A stretch of DNA of 21,117 nucleotides from Basidiobolus heterosporus B8920 (Eukaryota > Basidiobolomycota > Basidiobolomycetes > Basidiobolales > Basidiobolaceae): NCBI GenBank assembly GCA_000697455.1, contig JNET01034922.1, positions 1 through 21,117 on the forward strand, written 5' to 3'. Made by a program: the position numbers and the translations under genes. This document shows positions 1-9,719 of this stretch, piece by piece. Numbering within the stretch: position 1 is the stretch's first letter; each line of letters opens with the position of its first letter. Under the pieces are notes generated by a model. The model was not told where the DNA came from and searched no databases. It saw nothing but the letters and a program-made list of their open reading frames with translations.

Positions 1-718
1 ACGGACCCAGGAACATGTGCAAAGCATGGGGTCATATGCACGTATTTGAGAAAGTCGAGCAATCTGGGTACTTGTTAGTTGGTGAAAATAAATGAAGTAA
101 AACCCAAATGTGAATTTTAGCTAGGGAGAAATTGGTGAGTAAACATATAATGAATACATAGGCGCTAAGTTATGTGAATTTCAATAATTACAACTCGTAA
201 TTTTTGAAAGTAGCACATCAAAGTTGAGTTTTAATAACTTGTCGAATTTAGAAACAGGTACCGAAAAATACTTGTTTCATGTGAAATCAAATATAAACCA
301 AAGTAGACCTTCTTTACAAACTTAACACTGAGTTGATTTTACTGACCAAAGATTCATTACCTTATTTCCACGAAACCAATGAACACTACGAAATACTTGG
401 CTGATTGGGTGGCGCTTCAGTAATCATTTATAGAGATTTCAGGATTTCTAGGTGCCGAATACTTGCTCTACTTTTGATCATTAGAAATAACAAATGTGGC
501 TTCGTTGCTGAAAAATGCTACTTCATAACTTATTTCTATTTTGAGAGGTCGTAATGAATAATTCATTAGCGAACAACCTATGTGTTGGCAGGACTCCGAC
601 CTCATTTTGGCACCAATCTCTCTCAAAGTGGTTTTGACGTACGGGGTGATTCGAAGCAGTTCTAGAGCTCTTCGCGAGGTATTCATATATTCATCAACAT
701 AGAAGGTATGGATTGTGA

Positions 719-898
719 TCTCGACATCACCAGTACTATATCACTGAAGAGGTTAAATTGCTCGCAGAAGAATACTGGGATACTTTCATAGACTACAAAC
801 ATCCATTCAAGGTATATAGCCATCGTGATATCGAAAATCTATGGAATCGCCTCCTTCCTTTTCTTTCCCCAAAGTTGAGGAAATTCTTGACTGCTTAG
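719..898 (+). CDS. Unassigned open stretch, possible exon or gene remnant
   Basis: This is a 59-codon open frame between two stops with no ATG of its own. Its composition is protein-like: charged and aromatic residues alternate, including ITEEVKLLAEEYWDTFIDYK and then NLWNRLLPFLSPKLRKFL. An AAG|GTATAT site near 812 and a CTTAG near 898 could be splice sites, in which case only the first part would be coding. A short overlapping ATG frame (MDCDLDITS...) starts at 708. I recognise no family. It may be an exon of an unrecognised gene, a decayed gene or chance. Confidence 0.2.
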   Translation, partial: SRHHQYYITEEVKLLAEEYWDTFIDYKHPFKVYSHRDIENLWNRLLPFLSPKLRKFLTA

Positions 899-1128
899 GA
901 AATTTCCAGAGAAGCTATCGGATAACGATCGTCAATTTAATCAAACTATTTAAAGTTGGTTGATGCTATATGATAGTGGCCAAGTACTTCAACAGTCACT
1001 CGCTTTGAAGATAGTTCTTATCCCTGAAATAATGGTATAACGTGGATGGTTTGATCTCACTTGACAGAGAAACCTCACCTTGAGGGCAAACTAAAACAAT
1101 GATATGAATATTTACCCTATATATACAT

Positions 1129-1152
1129 ATGTGTGTGTGTGTATGCATACAC
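1129..1152. repeat. (TG)n microsatellite ending in a palindrome
   Basis: About seven TG units run into the perfect 14-bp palindrome GTGTATGCATACAC (1139-1152). It sits in AT-rich, apparently non-coding DNA and is probably a simple-sequence tract. Confidence 0.7.
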
Positions 1153-2246
1153 GCATATACGTAGAGCAGACTATGTATGCTAAACCCAAAGCATTCACTG
1201 AGTTGGAAGACAGGAAAAAAGGAAAAAGCGCAGTGAAATTGGAGTTACACACTTCACACCCCTTTGGCACCGCCTCCACCAATAAGGCGGAAGAAATATC
1301 TAGTGGAGAAACGATGGTGGACAATCAATAGCAGAGGCAATACTAACACTATTTTGGTTACACACTGAAATGACATCAAACATTCGAGAAGAACCCGTAT
1401 ATGGTAGATATTCAATATTTTTCTGACACTGTAGCATGGATAAGAGTAGGTGTTGGGATCAATGATGGGGGCGATTGTGAACGATGGTTGTCGTGCTTTG
1501 TTTCTTTGACCACGGCCAGCTCTCCGGCCTAATCTCCGGTCTACTACTGTATCAAGTATCTAGATTGACCAACTTTGATGGATTTATCGCTTGAATAGTT
1601 TAAAACGAAATCCGTTTTGGATCTAGGCTGAGTTCGATTAACCAAAATTGATCACAGGCTCGGGGTGCTTTAAGGGGATTTTCTGTTTGCCAGGCGAGAT
1701 CGACGGAAAATAGTATAGTAGCGGTATTCAGACACGCTATTCAGACACTTGACTAGTGTGCGGTTGAGTTTAGCCAAAATTCGGAACAGTCAAGTGAGCC
1801 TGTGGGTTGGCTCAGGAACATGCAGTCGGATTTATTCTTATTCCATTGTATGCACTCTACTCTACCTCAACAGTCTACCGATCTCCACGCAACAACCATT
1901 GTTGGGGTAGTTGGAAGCCCAAACATGTTGCTATTCAACCACCCGACTTGGCAATTATTGCCAGCACCAAGTTCAGCTTTTTGTTGAGGAAGACCCATCC
2001 CTATCTTGTAAATCACGAACGGGAGGACAGTAATTTGCCACCTCAACCATATTTGGATGGCTGTTATACCATGTTTGTGATCTTATCCGTGGTGGCTTTA
2101 TAGAACATGACTGGTAAATCCAAAGATGCACCAATGAACGATGGCTTTCGATAAGAACTCCTTCAAACTGATTTTATCTAATGAATCTGAGACCATTCAT
2201 TCATTAGTGTGAGGAGAACACATACAAAGGTGATCTGGGTGGTCCC

Positions 2247-2290
2247 GATACCTAGTTGTCTGGGTGATCGGTGTCTAGTGCCTAGGTATC
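2247..2290. repeat. 9-bp inverted repeat within TCTGGGTG direct repeats
   Basis: GATACCTAG (2247-2255) is matched by its exact reverse complement CTAGGTATC (2282-2290) across a 26-bp loop. TCTGGGTG occurs three times in and around it (about 2234, 2260 and 2289). No function is evident. Confidence 0.55.
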
Positions 2291-2347
2291 TGGGTGGTTT
2301 GGAAGATTTCGTACCAAGGAGAGTCAACGGTGGAAGTGATGGAAGTA

Positions 2348-2380
2348 GTGTGGGTGGTGTGAGTGGTGTGAGTGGTGTAG
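2348..2380. repeat. 9-bp minisatellite (GTGTGAGTG)
   Basis: About three and a half tandem copies of GTGTG[A/G]GTG lie about 480 bp upstream of the PP1 subunit gene. The tract is purine/T-rich and low in complexity. Confidence 0.75.
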
Positions 2381-2744
2381 GTCAGTGAAATGACTTTAGT
2401 TGTATGGGAAATGGTGAGAAATGGTGGGAAACCTTGAATGATACAAAACTTGAGTGCTTTCAGGATGCAAATCTTATATTGTTTTAGCCTTATTTCAAAC
2501 AGTCGGTTAATCTATTGAATCAGTATATCAACATCGGAATATAGTCATGGATTCTAGTAGCGATTTTAGTAGCAGCTCTAGTAGCAATCGATCTCCAATC
2601 TCATAGCTTCTAGCAGTGCTTATCAATGAGTCAATTTAGTTACGATATGAGTGTAACTTATTTGACTAATTTGGGTTTTGGATTCCTCATTCCCCCATTA
2701 AATGAATCGTATCGATATTTTCTATTTATCAAACTGTCAAAAGC

Positions 2745-2752
2745 TATAAATA
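2745..2752 (+). promoter_or_regulatory. Probable TATA box of the PP1 regulatory subunit gene
   Basis: TATAAATA sits in a CTATAAATACCCC context 111 bp upstream of the ATG at 2863. Its position makes the in-frame ATG at 2626, which lies upstream of it, unlikely to be in the mRNA and supports the start at 2863. A 19-codon serine-rich ATG frame (2547-2606) also lies upstream of the box. Confidence 0.5.
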
Positions 2753-2862
2753 CCCCGACTGACGGCCAACTTCCGGTCAATAACTTCTCAAGTTCTACTA
2801 CTTCGCCAACAAGGCCCTCTTGTTTCTTCTACATCATACACTTGTCATATACTCACTACACC

Positions 2863-3993
2863 ATGCCTTACGTTGGCGAGAACGCGAAACAGTTACCAAA
2901 GAAGCCTGCCACCAAGCCCACACCACATCGTCTTGTCAGAAAGAAGAGTGGAGAGGTCGTCAAATCAGCACTTAAACCAAATCCTGAGCGCAGCAATTCT
3001 GTGCCTACCAAATTTGTTCACTTTGATTCACAGCTTGAGTATGTTAAATTATTCTTGAAGAGTGAACGTCCAGAGTCTATCTCGAATCCACCTTCCGATG
3101 CGGAGTGCTCGGATTCAGATGACTCCAGTGAATTATCTAGTGATAATGAAGAAGAGATGCAACTTACCATTCGTCTCCCTAACTTCCCTCCTTCCATATT
3201 TTCTACCTACAACAAGCCGGTGAGTGTGGAAAAGGTGGAACTATCCCAAGACAAGACCCGCTTGGTTGGTGATGTTGCTGTTCACAACCTGGCTTTCCAC
3301 AAGAATGTCACAATCCGATACACCTTTGATTTCTGGCAAAGCGTGGAGGAGGTGTCGCTAGACTTCAAAGAAGTCATCATCAATCCCAGTGAATCATTTT
3401 CTGGTGTTGATAAATTTCACTTCGCTATCGATCTCAAGGATAGGGTCAGCCTCAAACTGGGTGCACCAAAGAAGAATATGTTCTTCGCCATCAGATACCA
3501 AGTTAATGGCCAAGAATTCTGGGACAATAACGAGGGAGTCAATTACCAAGTAGAGTTTGTCATTTCCAAGCCTAAGACCGAGCGTCGCGCTTGTACTTTC
3601 AGCACTCTCACCTCGAACAACAACACCTGGGATTTCAAGCCTGCGCCATTGAAGTCAGCCTTTTCAGGCAAACTGGGCTCTAGATATAGCTTCGGTGTCT
3701 CGTTGGGATCTATGTTCACATCACAAACCTTGAAGGAAGAGGTTGAGAAACCAAAATCCACCTCGTCCTCTTACTTCTTCAACACCAAGAAATCCACTGA
3801 ATATGCATTTGATCAGAGTACCCGCTCATCTTGGGACAGTCAGACTACCGATTTCGACTGTACCTCGTATTCATCACGTAGCCAATCAGTGTATTCCACT
3901 TCCCCTGTCTATGGATCACCCGATTTCTATTCATTCAGCGGCTATAGCTCACCCTACAGTCTCTCACCCACTGCCACCTGCATTCACGGTTAA
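2863..3993 (+). CDS. Protein phosphatase 1 glycogen-targeting regulatory subunit (CBM21)
   Basis: This intronless gene encodes 376 aa. Family role: brings the PP1 catalytic subunit (Glc7) to glycogen, where it dephosphorylates glycogen synthase and related enzymes. Visible features: a basic N-terminus; a SALK element (residues 35-38); the PP1-docking RVxF motif as KFVHF (50-54), followed by LEYVKLFLKSERPESIS; an acidic Ser/Asp linker (79-98); and a CBM21 domain at about 108-235, with RYTFDFW and the signature FAIRYQVNGQEFWDNNEGVNY. The tail is Ser/Tyr-rich and unrecognised. The open frame runs 79 codons further upstream to 2626, but that part is unlike the family and contains the TATA box, so I start at 2863. 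Equivalents are Gac1/Pig1/Pig2 in yeast and PPP1R3 in animals; I cannot assign a specific paralogue. Family call is secure. Confidence 0.93.
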   Translation: MPYVGENAKQLPKKPATKPTPHRLVRKKSGEVVKSALKPNPERSNSVPTKFVHFDSQLEYVKLFLKSERPESISNPPSDAECSDSDDSSELSSDNEEEMQLTIRLPNFPPSIFSTYNKPVSVEKVELSQDKTRLVGDVAVHNLAFHKNVTIRYTFDFWQSVEEVSLDFKEVIINPSESFSGVDKFHFAIDLKDRVSLKLGAPKKNMFFAIRYQVNGQEFWDNNEGVNYQVEFVISKPKTERRACTFSTLTSNNNTWDFKPAPLKSAFSGKLGSRYSFGVSLGSMFTSQTLKEEVEKPKSTSSSYFFNTKKSTEYAFDQSTRSSWDSQTTDFDCTSYSSRSQSVYSTSPVYGSPDFYSFSGYSSPYSLSPTATCIHG

Positions 3994-4166
3994 AGGATTT
4001 CTTGAAGATATACCTACCACTTCCCCTTCACATCCCCTTCACATCACCACCTCCCCTCCTCCTCTCCTCTGCACCCTCACACCCTCATTACTTATTTTTG
4101 AATCACGTTTGTAATTGTAGTCAAGCGATCACATTGATCCATGTATATATCTATTGTATCTATCTT

Positions 4167-4172
4167 AATAAA
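4167..4172 (+). terminator. Polyadenylation signal of the PP1 subunit gene
   Basis: AATAAA lies 174 bp past the stop codon, after a pyrimidine-rich stretch (about 4018-4090) rich in CCCCTTCACAT and CTCCTC. Confidence 0.55.
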
Positions 4173-4795
4173 AATGACACTATTGATCATAATCTCTTAT
4201 CACTATCAAATGTACAACCCAGGGCAGTAGATGCTTTCGTCGATCCGGCAAAAAGGAAAGTCTAGATCTTCGAGAGATGGGGGGTAATTAAGGTTTTTCA
4301 TGAGCCGGTGATTATTCATGGGAATTCAATGATGTCGCTTATTACTTTGAAGTGAATCAATTGTCCAAGTTAATCATGGCTCTAGATTGCCCCTCTGAAC
4401 GCCACGCGTCTTTGATGACAATCCCCGAAGTACTATAAGAGAGCGGTCATCACTGGCTCTATCATCACTGGCTCGATAGCGGTATTGCCTTCGAGGATGT
4501 GTGGCGCTTGTAATGTAAACTTCTCAAGGTAATCAAAAGGTTAAAGGTCAAACGGGGAAAATGAACGGGTGATCAATGTATTGGCTAACCGGATACGTTA
4601 TTTTCATTTGGGTCTAATCCAGTGCTAGTATTGGAATAGGAGAGTGGACGGAAGAGAGGATAAATTGGGAAGAGTAGGAGTTGAACTATTCTTGATTCAG
4701 TAATGAAATGTGGGCAAATCAAACTCCGGAATCCGCTATTTTCCATTTTTAGTAATCTTAGAGTGATGTCAGTTTTTTTGTGGTAAAGGAAAACA
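4173..4795. other. Intergenic, no gene seen
   Basis: No family-like reading frame was found. The region contains a 15-bp tandem duplication with unit TCATCACTGGCTC[TA/GA] at 4447-4476, flanked on both sides by AGCGG. The rest is unremarkable AT-rich sequence. Confidence 0.55.
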
Positions 4796-4853
4796 ATGGG
4801 AAAAGCTAAGAAACAGAAACAGCCACGCGATGAGGTCATTGTATTCAGAAAGG
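4796..4853 (+). CDS. Possible first exon of an unrecognised gene (basic N-terminus)
   Basis: An ATG opens MGKAKKQKQPRDEVIVFRK, a lysine-rich start typical of nucleolar or ribosome-biogenesis proteins. After the AAG codon comes GTTAGG, close to the GTTAGT donors used in the channel gene of this window. What follows the possible donor is a telomere-like run and then low-complexity frame. I found no convincing second exon. It could be a 5' fragment of a disrupted gene, or chance. Only the first four to six residues resemble Fcf1-type proteins, which is not enough for a call. Confidence 0.22.
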
Positions 4854-4866
4854 TTAGGGTTAGGGT
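4852..4866 (+). repeat. Interstitial telomere-like run (TTAGGG)2
   Basis: GGTTAGGGTTAGGGT carries two full TTAGGG units plus partial flanks, directly at the end of the possible exon starting at 4796. It is far too short to be a chromosome end. Confidence 0.8.
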
Positions 4867-5021
4867 ATGTTATTGTTTGTTCTTTCTTTATGGAGTGGTC
4901 TCTGCTGGTTTGGCAGTGTTGTGCAGATGTAGTGCAGGTATGGGGCGGGCGTGGTGCAGACTATTTCTGACACCATCATTTGTTCATACACTTGGGATTC
5001 CACTCTATATGAAATTGTGCA

Positions 5022-5065
5022 GTGTAAGGGTGTACCAGAAGATGTGTAAGGGTGTACCAGAAGAT
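5022..5065. repeat. Perfect 22-bp tandem duplication
   Basis: GTGTAAGGGTGTACCAGAAG plus AT occurs twice, head to tail and without a mismatch (5022-5043 and 5044-5065). The lack of divergence suggests a recent slippage or an assembly stutter. Confidence 0.85.
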
Positions 5066-5076
5066 GCGTACTCCCT

Positions 5077-5265
5077 TTGAAAGATTCATTGATAAGCCGG
5101 TTATCCACTAACCAGTTGTATGCGAGTCCCAACGATGCAAACCTGACTACTTTTCTCAAGTTTAAGATTTTTGGTGAGAACCTGGTAGACCTGAAACATC
5201 GCTGGTTAGACTCTGACCTTTTCACTTATATTTCGGTGAGAAAAGCAATCGCCTTGGTTTCATAA
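5077..5265 (+). CDS. Unassigned 62-codon ATG frame
   Basis: A short frame begins MKDSLISRLSTNQLY and has a fairly protein-like middle (LTTFLKFKIFGENLVDLKHR). It has no known motif, no obvious splice partner and no nearby TATA or AATAAA signal. It could be a decayed exon belonging with the start at 4796, or chance. Confidence 0.12.
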   Translation: MKDSLISRLSTNQLYASPNDANLTTFLKFKIFGENLVDLKHRWLDSDLFTYISVRKAIALVS

Positions 5266-6984
5266 ACTTCCCTTAAGTGAAATTAATGAAAGTTGAGCAG
5301 GATACATTACATTTGCTTGCATTCATCTAGTTTAGTAAGAAAATAAGCAACTTTTTATCCGCTCTATTAAATAAATGTTTTACTTCATTTCAAGTTCTTT
5401 CAATTATTTGCTCCGGTTCAAAGCAACTATGTCTGAGGGTTTTACTCGCTCTTAATATCAATTTAGTGGCTTGGCTTTTCTTCGAATAATGCTCATCGTG
5501 GAATATCTGTTGTGAGATTCTTATAGTTCTTTATATGCCTTATAAAGTGTTATGAAGAGCTAGGATACTAAGATTTTATGATTTATAGAAAGGGATGTGG
5601 AGTGCCAGAAGCATGTAGATCAATTTGGTACAAGTCAGGAGTTAAATGCATACGATTTGGAATATGTTAAGGAAGGTTCAAGGTGCTGTGTACAAGATTG
5701 CTCCATAAAGATGAGCTATTTGGATTCAACAAAAGTATAGAAATTAATCTTAGCAAAACTGATGTATGGATTAGAAATGCAAAATGAATAAAATTGGTTA
5801 AGAAATTATTTATCCCAGCATTTTACTCTTACACTTGCACTAAGCATGTGTGTCCTTTCGGACATTAGTATAAGTGTAATCAGACACTACTAATATCTAT
5901 AAATGAAAAGCACATATTATGTTTCTCCAAATCACCTGTATTTGTTGTGAGATTCTGGGAGTTATTGAGAGTGATATGGTGAATTAGACGAGTGGAGCGT
6001 TTTCACTGACAGGTTTAATGAATGTAAAGTTGACTGTTATACCTTGATCAATAAGCATGAAAAAGAATATGTAACATGTGCTAAAGAGAGTTCCAGGAAT
6101 TTTCCTTACAATCATGCTCTGATACCACTTTCATGCAGCTTTATTTTCATTTCTATGAGCCTTTTAGATGGTGTGGGCTTAAGACTTGCAACCTGTTCCA
6201 AGGTTAAGAGAACTATCTGGAGTGATTTGGTAAACTAAAGGAACATAATAATTTTGTTGAGGTTTTGGGCATTATTGAGGGTGACTTGGAACTTTAGAAG
6301 AATGTATGGTTGTTACTTATAGATTCATCGAGTGTAAAGTTGACATATATACTTTTGTTTGGAAGTAAACAAAATAATGTGTAGAATGTTGAAATAAGTT
6401 AGTTTAGCATCCAGGTATTTATCTAAGCTGTCATATAAGCTCTATTTTGTATTGAGAGATTTAACCAAGTTAACTATGTGCAAGATCATTTTGGAGTACA
6501 CTAATTTCCTATGTCACTCTTATCACATTCAACATAGAACATGTTAGAAGCTTGTTTATTTCGATACGGTTTAAAATGTCCACAGATTCTGATACTTAAA
6601 GATATCATCACTTCCACCCAAATAAATATTCATCCATATTGTCCACAACTTCTTAAGGGTAATTAGGTGCTAAGCCATGCCGATTTTTACACAAATAACC
6701 ATATTACATGAAGCCATTCACAACGTTAGTATATTTGGTAGCTTTATATTAGGATTGAGCGATTTATTTGAACCGAGGTATGCATAGTGAAAGGATGTTA
6801 GCATCTCTGCACCCATTTGTATGATGATGAAAAATGGTTTTGTTCAAGATAGAACCAAGAAATAACTCAAATTATGAACACTGAGATCACAGTCTAATAA
6901 TGACTCTACTATCTACTCTACTGTTTAAAGAGGGACCTCTTGACCGCCAGCAAAAATACGTAGAATATTCAAATCGTCGTCGAG
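5266..6984. other. AT-rich gene-poor region with diverged repeats
   Basis: No credible coding region is present. Noteworthy are a long imperfect hairpin at 5829-5879 and two copies, about 70% alike by eye, of a roughly 92-bp segment at 5942-6034 and 6254-6344, both ending GTAAAGTTGAC. A third partial match to the core (TATCTGGAGTGATTTGG) lies near 6210. The right edge is the adaptor junction at 6985, so this sequence may not truly neighbour the deacetylase gene. Confidence 0.55.
5829..5879. repeat. Imperfect 51-bp hairpin
   Basis: The outer arms TTACACTTGCACTAA (5829-5843) and TTAGTATAAGTGTAA (5865-5879) pair at 13 of 15 positions. An inner stem TGTCC/GGACA closes a TTTC loop (5851-5864), leaving a 7-nt bulge on the left side. 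It could be a small foldback element or a structured RNA. No flanking target-site duplication is obvious. Confidence 0.6.
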
Positions 6985-7003
6985 AGATGTGTATAAGAGA
7001 CAG
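6985..7003. other. Tn5 mosaic end: Nextera library adaptor in the assembly
   Basis: AGATGTGTATAAGAGACAG matches the engineered 19-bp Tn5 mosaic end used in Nextera libraries at every base. Translated, it gives MCIRDS on the plus strand and VSYTHL on the minus strand, the familiar mark of adaptor contamination in predicted proteins. It falls exactly where the deacetylase stops resembling its family. Further left, TCGTCGTCGAG (6974-6984) loosely recalls the adjoining adaptor part but does not match it. This is a technical artefact, and the two flanks may be falsely joined. Confidence 0.95.
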
Positions 7004-7925
7004 TCCCAAGACAGTACTTACCGGGTGGCAGACCAGCGGCACTCAATGCGTCAGTAACGAGGACGACTCCCTCGGGATGCGAATCATAAGCGATCTTGAC
7101 CGAGTTGGGGTGGGAATGGATACCGTCACAAATCAATCCGTAGTATGGTCGCTTGTTGGGACTACCTAAGATACCCACGATTCTAGGATCACGATGATGG
7201 AATTCGTGTAGGGCATTGAACATATGCGTAACCAGAGTGGCACCATTCCTTACAGCTTTCTCAGCTTGATCAGCGGTAGCCATAGAATGTCCAATACTGA
7301 CCACAATTCCCTCCTTTGCTAGCTCTGGAATAGCGCCTATTATACCTTCTACCTCAGGCGCGACGGTGATGATGGCGATATTTGTCGGCTCCCCAGGCTT
7401 GATATTATAACAGTTCATCAAATCTGAGACGCCGTTGGGTGCCGTGCGAAGTGTTTTTACCTCGTGCGCTCCAAATTTCTGGGGAGATATGAATGGGCCC
7501 TCTAAGTGAGCACCAAGAATCCCTGCACCATGCTCAACACTAGCGTCTCGGCGAGCAAAGACATGCATAGAGTCAGCATAGATTTCGGGTCGAGAACTTA
7601 CAATAGTAGGACAGAATGCAGTACAACCCCACTTCAAAAGCCCTTTAGCAACTTGTTCAAGTTTTTCTTCGAGGTTTTCTCGGTCTGCAGTAAAGTCTAC
7701 ACCTAGAGCACCGTTAATTTGTATGTCAAGAAAACCGGGGGAAATCAGGGCGTTTTTGGCGTCGATTACCACTTCTTCGAAATGCTTATGCTCCCAGAAG
7801 TAACTTTTTCCGTCCACAAACTTTCCCTTCTGTACGTACAAATTCTCGTCTGTAATAATCTTGCCATCACGAATGATACGACCGTTTATGATTTTGAGGA
7901 TTTTCTCGGGCTTTTCTTTACTCAT
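7004..7925 (-). CDS. N-acetylglucosamine-6-phosphate deacetylase, 3' part missing
   Basis: Hydrolyses N-acetylglucosamine-6-phosphate to glucosamine-6-phosphate and acetate in chitin/amino-sugar catabolism. The ATG is at 7925. 307 residues are present of the roughly 380-410 usual. Visible amidohydrolase motifs: SPGFLDIQINGALGVDF (62-78), metal-binding HLEGPF (140-145), IGHSMATADQ (211-220), THMFNAL (233-239), CDGIHSHP (266-273) and VTDALSAAGLPPG (290-302), with the presumed catalytic Asp at 292. Homology ends at GKYCLG, where the Tn5 adaptor begins; the remaining residues of the open frame are adaptor-encoded. A GTAAGT lies inside the GKY codons (7021 to 7016), but coding through it fits the family better. 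The gene is divergent from the potassium channel across 1.8 kb. Loss of the C-terminus is an assembly break, not evidence of a pseudogene. Confidence 0.95.
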
Positions 7926-7998
7926 AGTAAGACTTTATAGTGGAGGTAATGGTCGGGATAGAATATATAGATAAAATAATTGAGACTACAGTTCACTG

Positions 7999-8024
7999 CA
8001 CACACACATATATATATATATATA
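7999..8024. repeat. (CA)5(TA)8 compound microsatellite
   Basis: Five CA units are followed directly by eight TA units, about 75 bp upstream of the deacetylase start codon. Confidence 0.85.
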
Positions 8025-8542
8025 AATATGGGCATTTGGGCAAAAGACCTGGATTCATCATTTCACCTATTTGACGCCACAAGGTGAATGACACTTCTGA
8101 TAACTTTGGTAGTCCTCTGAAATTAGCCCATAAGCTTAGTAAAATTCACGTTTGTTTCCATTTTTTGTGGTAATTCATGTGGCATTCAGTCGGTATTTAG
8201 TGAGGCGGAAGAATCTAACCCTATACTTCGTATGATTGGTGAATGACAACACCGCTCAATATCGAGGGCATTCAATTTTACCAAAACCATACACTTCGAC
8301 ATCTGATGACATCTTAACTATCCTGCCACACCGGAAAAATCCAGTTCAGGTCAAAGTTCAGATTTAACAGTGAACGAAAAACTCCGCATTAAATATCGAT
8401 AGATTTTGCACTATTCGATAAATATCAAGGTGATGACGCCAAATCATCAGTCTACCGATACTATTGATGTCATCAAATCCTCAGTTTAGACAATTTGTTT
8501 AATAAGGCACAAGAATGTGTAATTAATAATCCAGGTCCTAAT

Positions 8543-8701
8543 CTAGTTAATTTACACAAGAATTTTAGCTTATTTATAACCACTCCGATTATCCAAGTAC
8601 GATTTATTTACATAAGTATTTTGGCTTAAGTCTAGCCATTCTGTTTATCCTAATCAGATTAATATGCATCTATTTTGGTTTATCTCTGTTTATCCTAACG
8701 A
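8543..8701. repeat. Degenerate 57-bp tandem repeat, about 3 copies
   Basis: Segments starting near 8543, 8600 and 8657 align by eye. Each has TTTACA or ATGCAT near its start, then ATTTT[A/G]G[C/T]TTA and a [G/T]TTATCC end. Period is 57 bp and the third copy is shortened. The divergence suggests age. Confidence 0.5.
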
Positions 8702-9033
8702 TATAATAACCCTAATATATTGAAAAAGGAATATTTCAAGTCTCATGCATTTGTCGAAAAAAGGAACTTACGTCAAAATGTTGTATAGTATTTACACATC
8801 CAACAACATCAAAGATATAGCCAAGAATTGTTCAATCGATAAGCCTTTACTAACCCTAACGCCAACACTATATTAGCAAACAATCCAAAGGAGTGCTTGG
8901 GTCCTACTTTACCTGATTTATGCGTTACCGATCCAACCTCAGTCTACCCCCTTTTTCTTGGCCAGAAGAATCGGAGGTGATGGGTTGTTAAAATCCCATT
9001 AAACGAGATTGTGCGAGATAGTTATCCGGCATG

Positions 9034-9190
9034 TTGGGTTTAGCTGATTCCATCATGCATATCTTCAGCTGATTCCATCATTATCAAGGGTATATTGGGT
9101 TTAGCTGATTCCATCATTATCAGGGGTATATTGGGTTTAGCTGATTCCATCATGCATATCTTTAGCTGATTCCTTCATTCATATCTTCAG
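9034..9190. repeat. Direct-repeat cluster built on TAGCTGATTCCATCAT
   Basis: Five copies of [T/C]AGCTGATTCC[A/T]TCAT occur in 157 bp. Some are joined by TTGGGT and TATCA[A/G]GGGTATA to form a 36-bp unit (TTGGGT at 9095 and 9131); others are followed by GCATATCTTCAG or GCATATCTTTAG. Spacing alternates between about 26 and 36 bp, so this is a composite array, not a simple tandem. Confidence 0.7.
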
Positions 9191-9719
9191 TGATAAGAAA
9201 AAAGGAATTTACTGGGATGACACTTATTCCCATTCTAAGGAATCCATGAATCATTGATTTAATCAGTATATATAACGCGTATATAATCCGTATATATATC
9301 CCCTATCTACTGGTTTATTTTTAGTCTCAGAATATTCTATCTGCCCAATCCTAGCTTGATTCGCTTGAGATGCTGAACAAATAGCATTCATATCGCTGAA
9401 ACTCTGCAGCAAATAAAGAGGGTATGTGATGAGAAGTGTAGAGCATTGAACCAAAGGATGGAAATCCTTAGAACCAACGTGATTTCTATTTTGAAAGGTC
9501 AGTCGGAATTTTTAGACACACCCGTCACTATATATTTCCATAAATGGCTGGTGCATCTCTGGTAGATCGCTTATTCTTTCTCACTTATAAGAGCCGAGCA
9601 TCGTGGGACAATTATCGTCGCTTATCAAATAGTGCACTTTTGAATTGGATTCTATCTCTATGCAGTAATAATATAAATCTACTTTCTAATAACCACCGAA
9701 CACTTGTTACTTCTTTTTT

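Larger units (their letters stand above)
1..2546. other. Gene-poor region, no assignable gene
   Basis: No reading frame here resembles a family I know. Short frames exist: a 72-codon ATG frame on the minus strand (468-686), an open stretch at 719-898 (listed separately), and a 98-codon frame at 1807-2103 on the plus strand. None has a recognisable motif, and the last looks like chance. The region holds a (TG)n run near 1130, a 13-bp tandem duplication (unit starting TATTCAGACAC) at 1725-1750, and G/T-rich short repeats at 2230-2380. I see no tRNA fold or transposon ends. Confidence 0.6.
7926..9719. other. Divergent intergenic region between deacetylase and channel genes
   Basis: About 1.8 kb separate two genes transcribed away from each other, so both promoters should lie here. 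A TATATA run at 7964-7969 is about 40 bp upstream of the deacetylase ATG. CTATATAT at 9528-9535 is 190 bp upstream of the channel ATG. In between are a CA/TA microsatellite, a degenerate 57-bp tandem repeat and a TAGCTGATTCCATCAT repeat cluster (listed separately), with CRE-like TGATGACG and TGATGTCATCA words near 8432 and 8464. No gene is supported here. Confidence 0.55.
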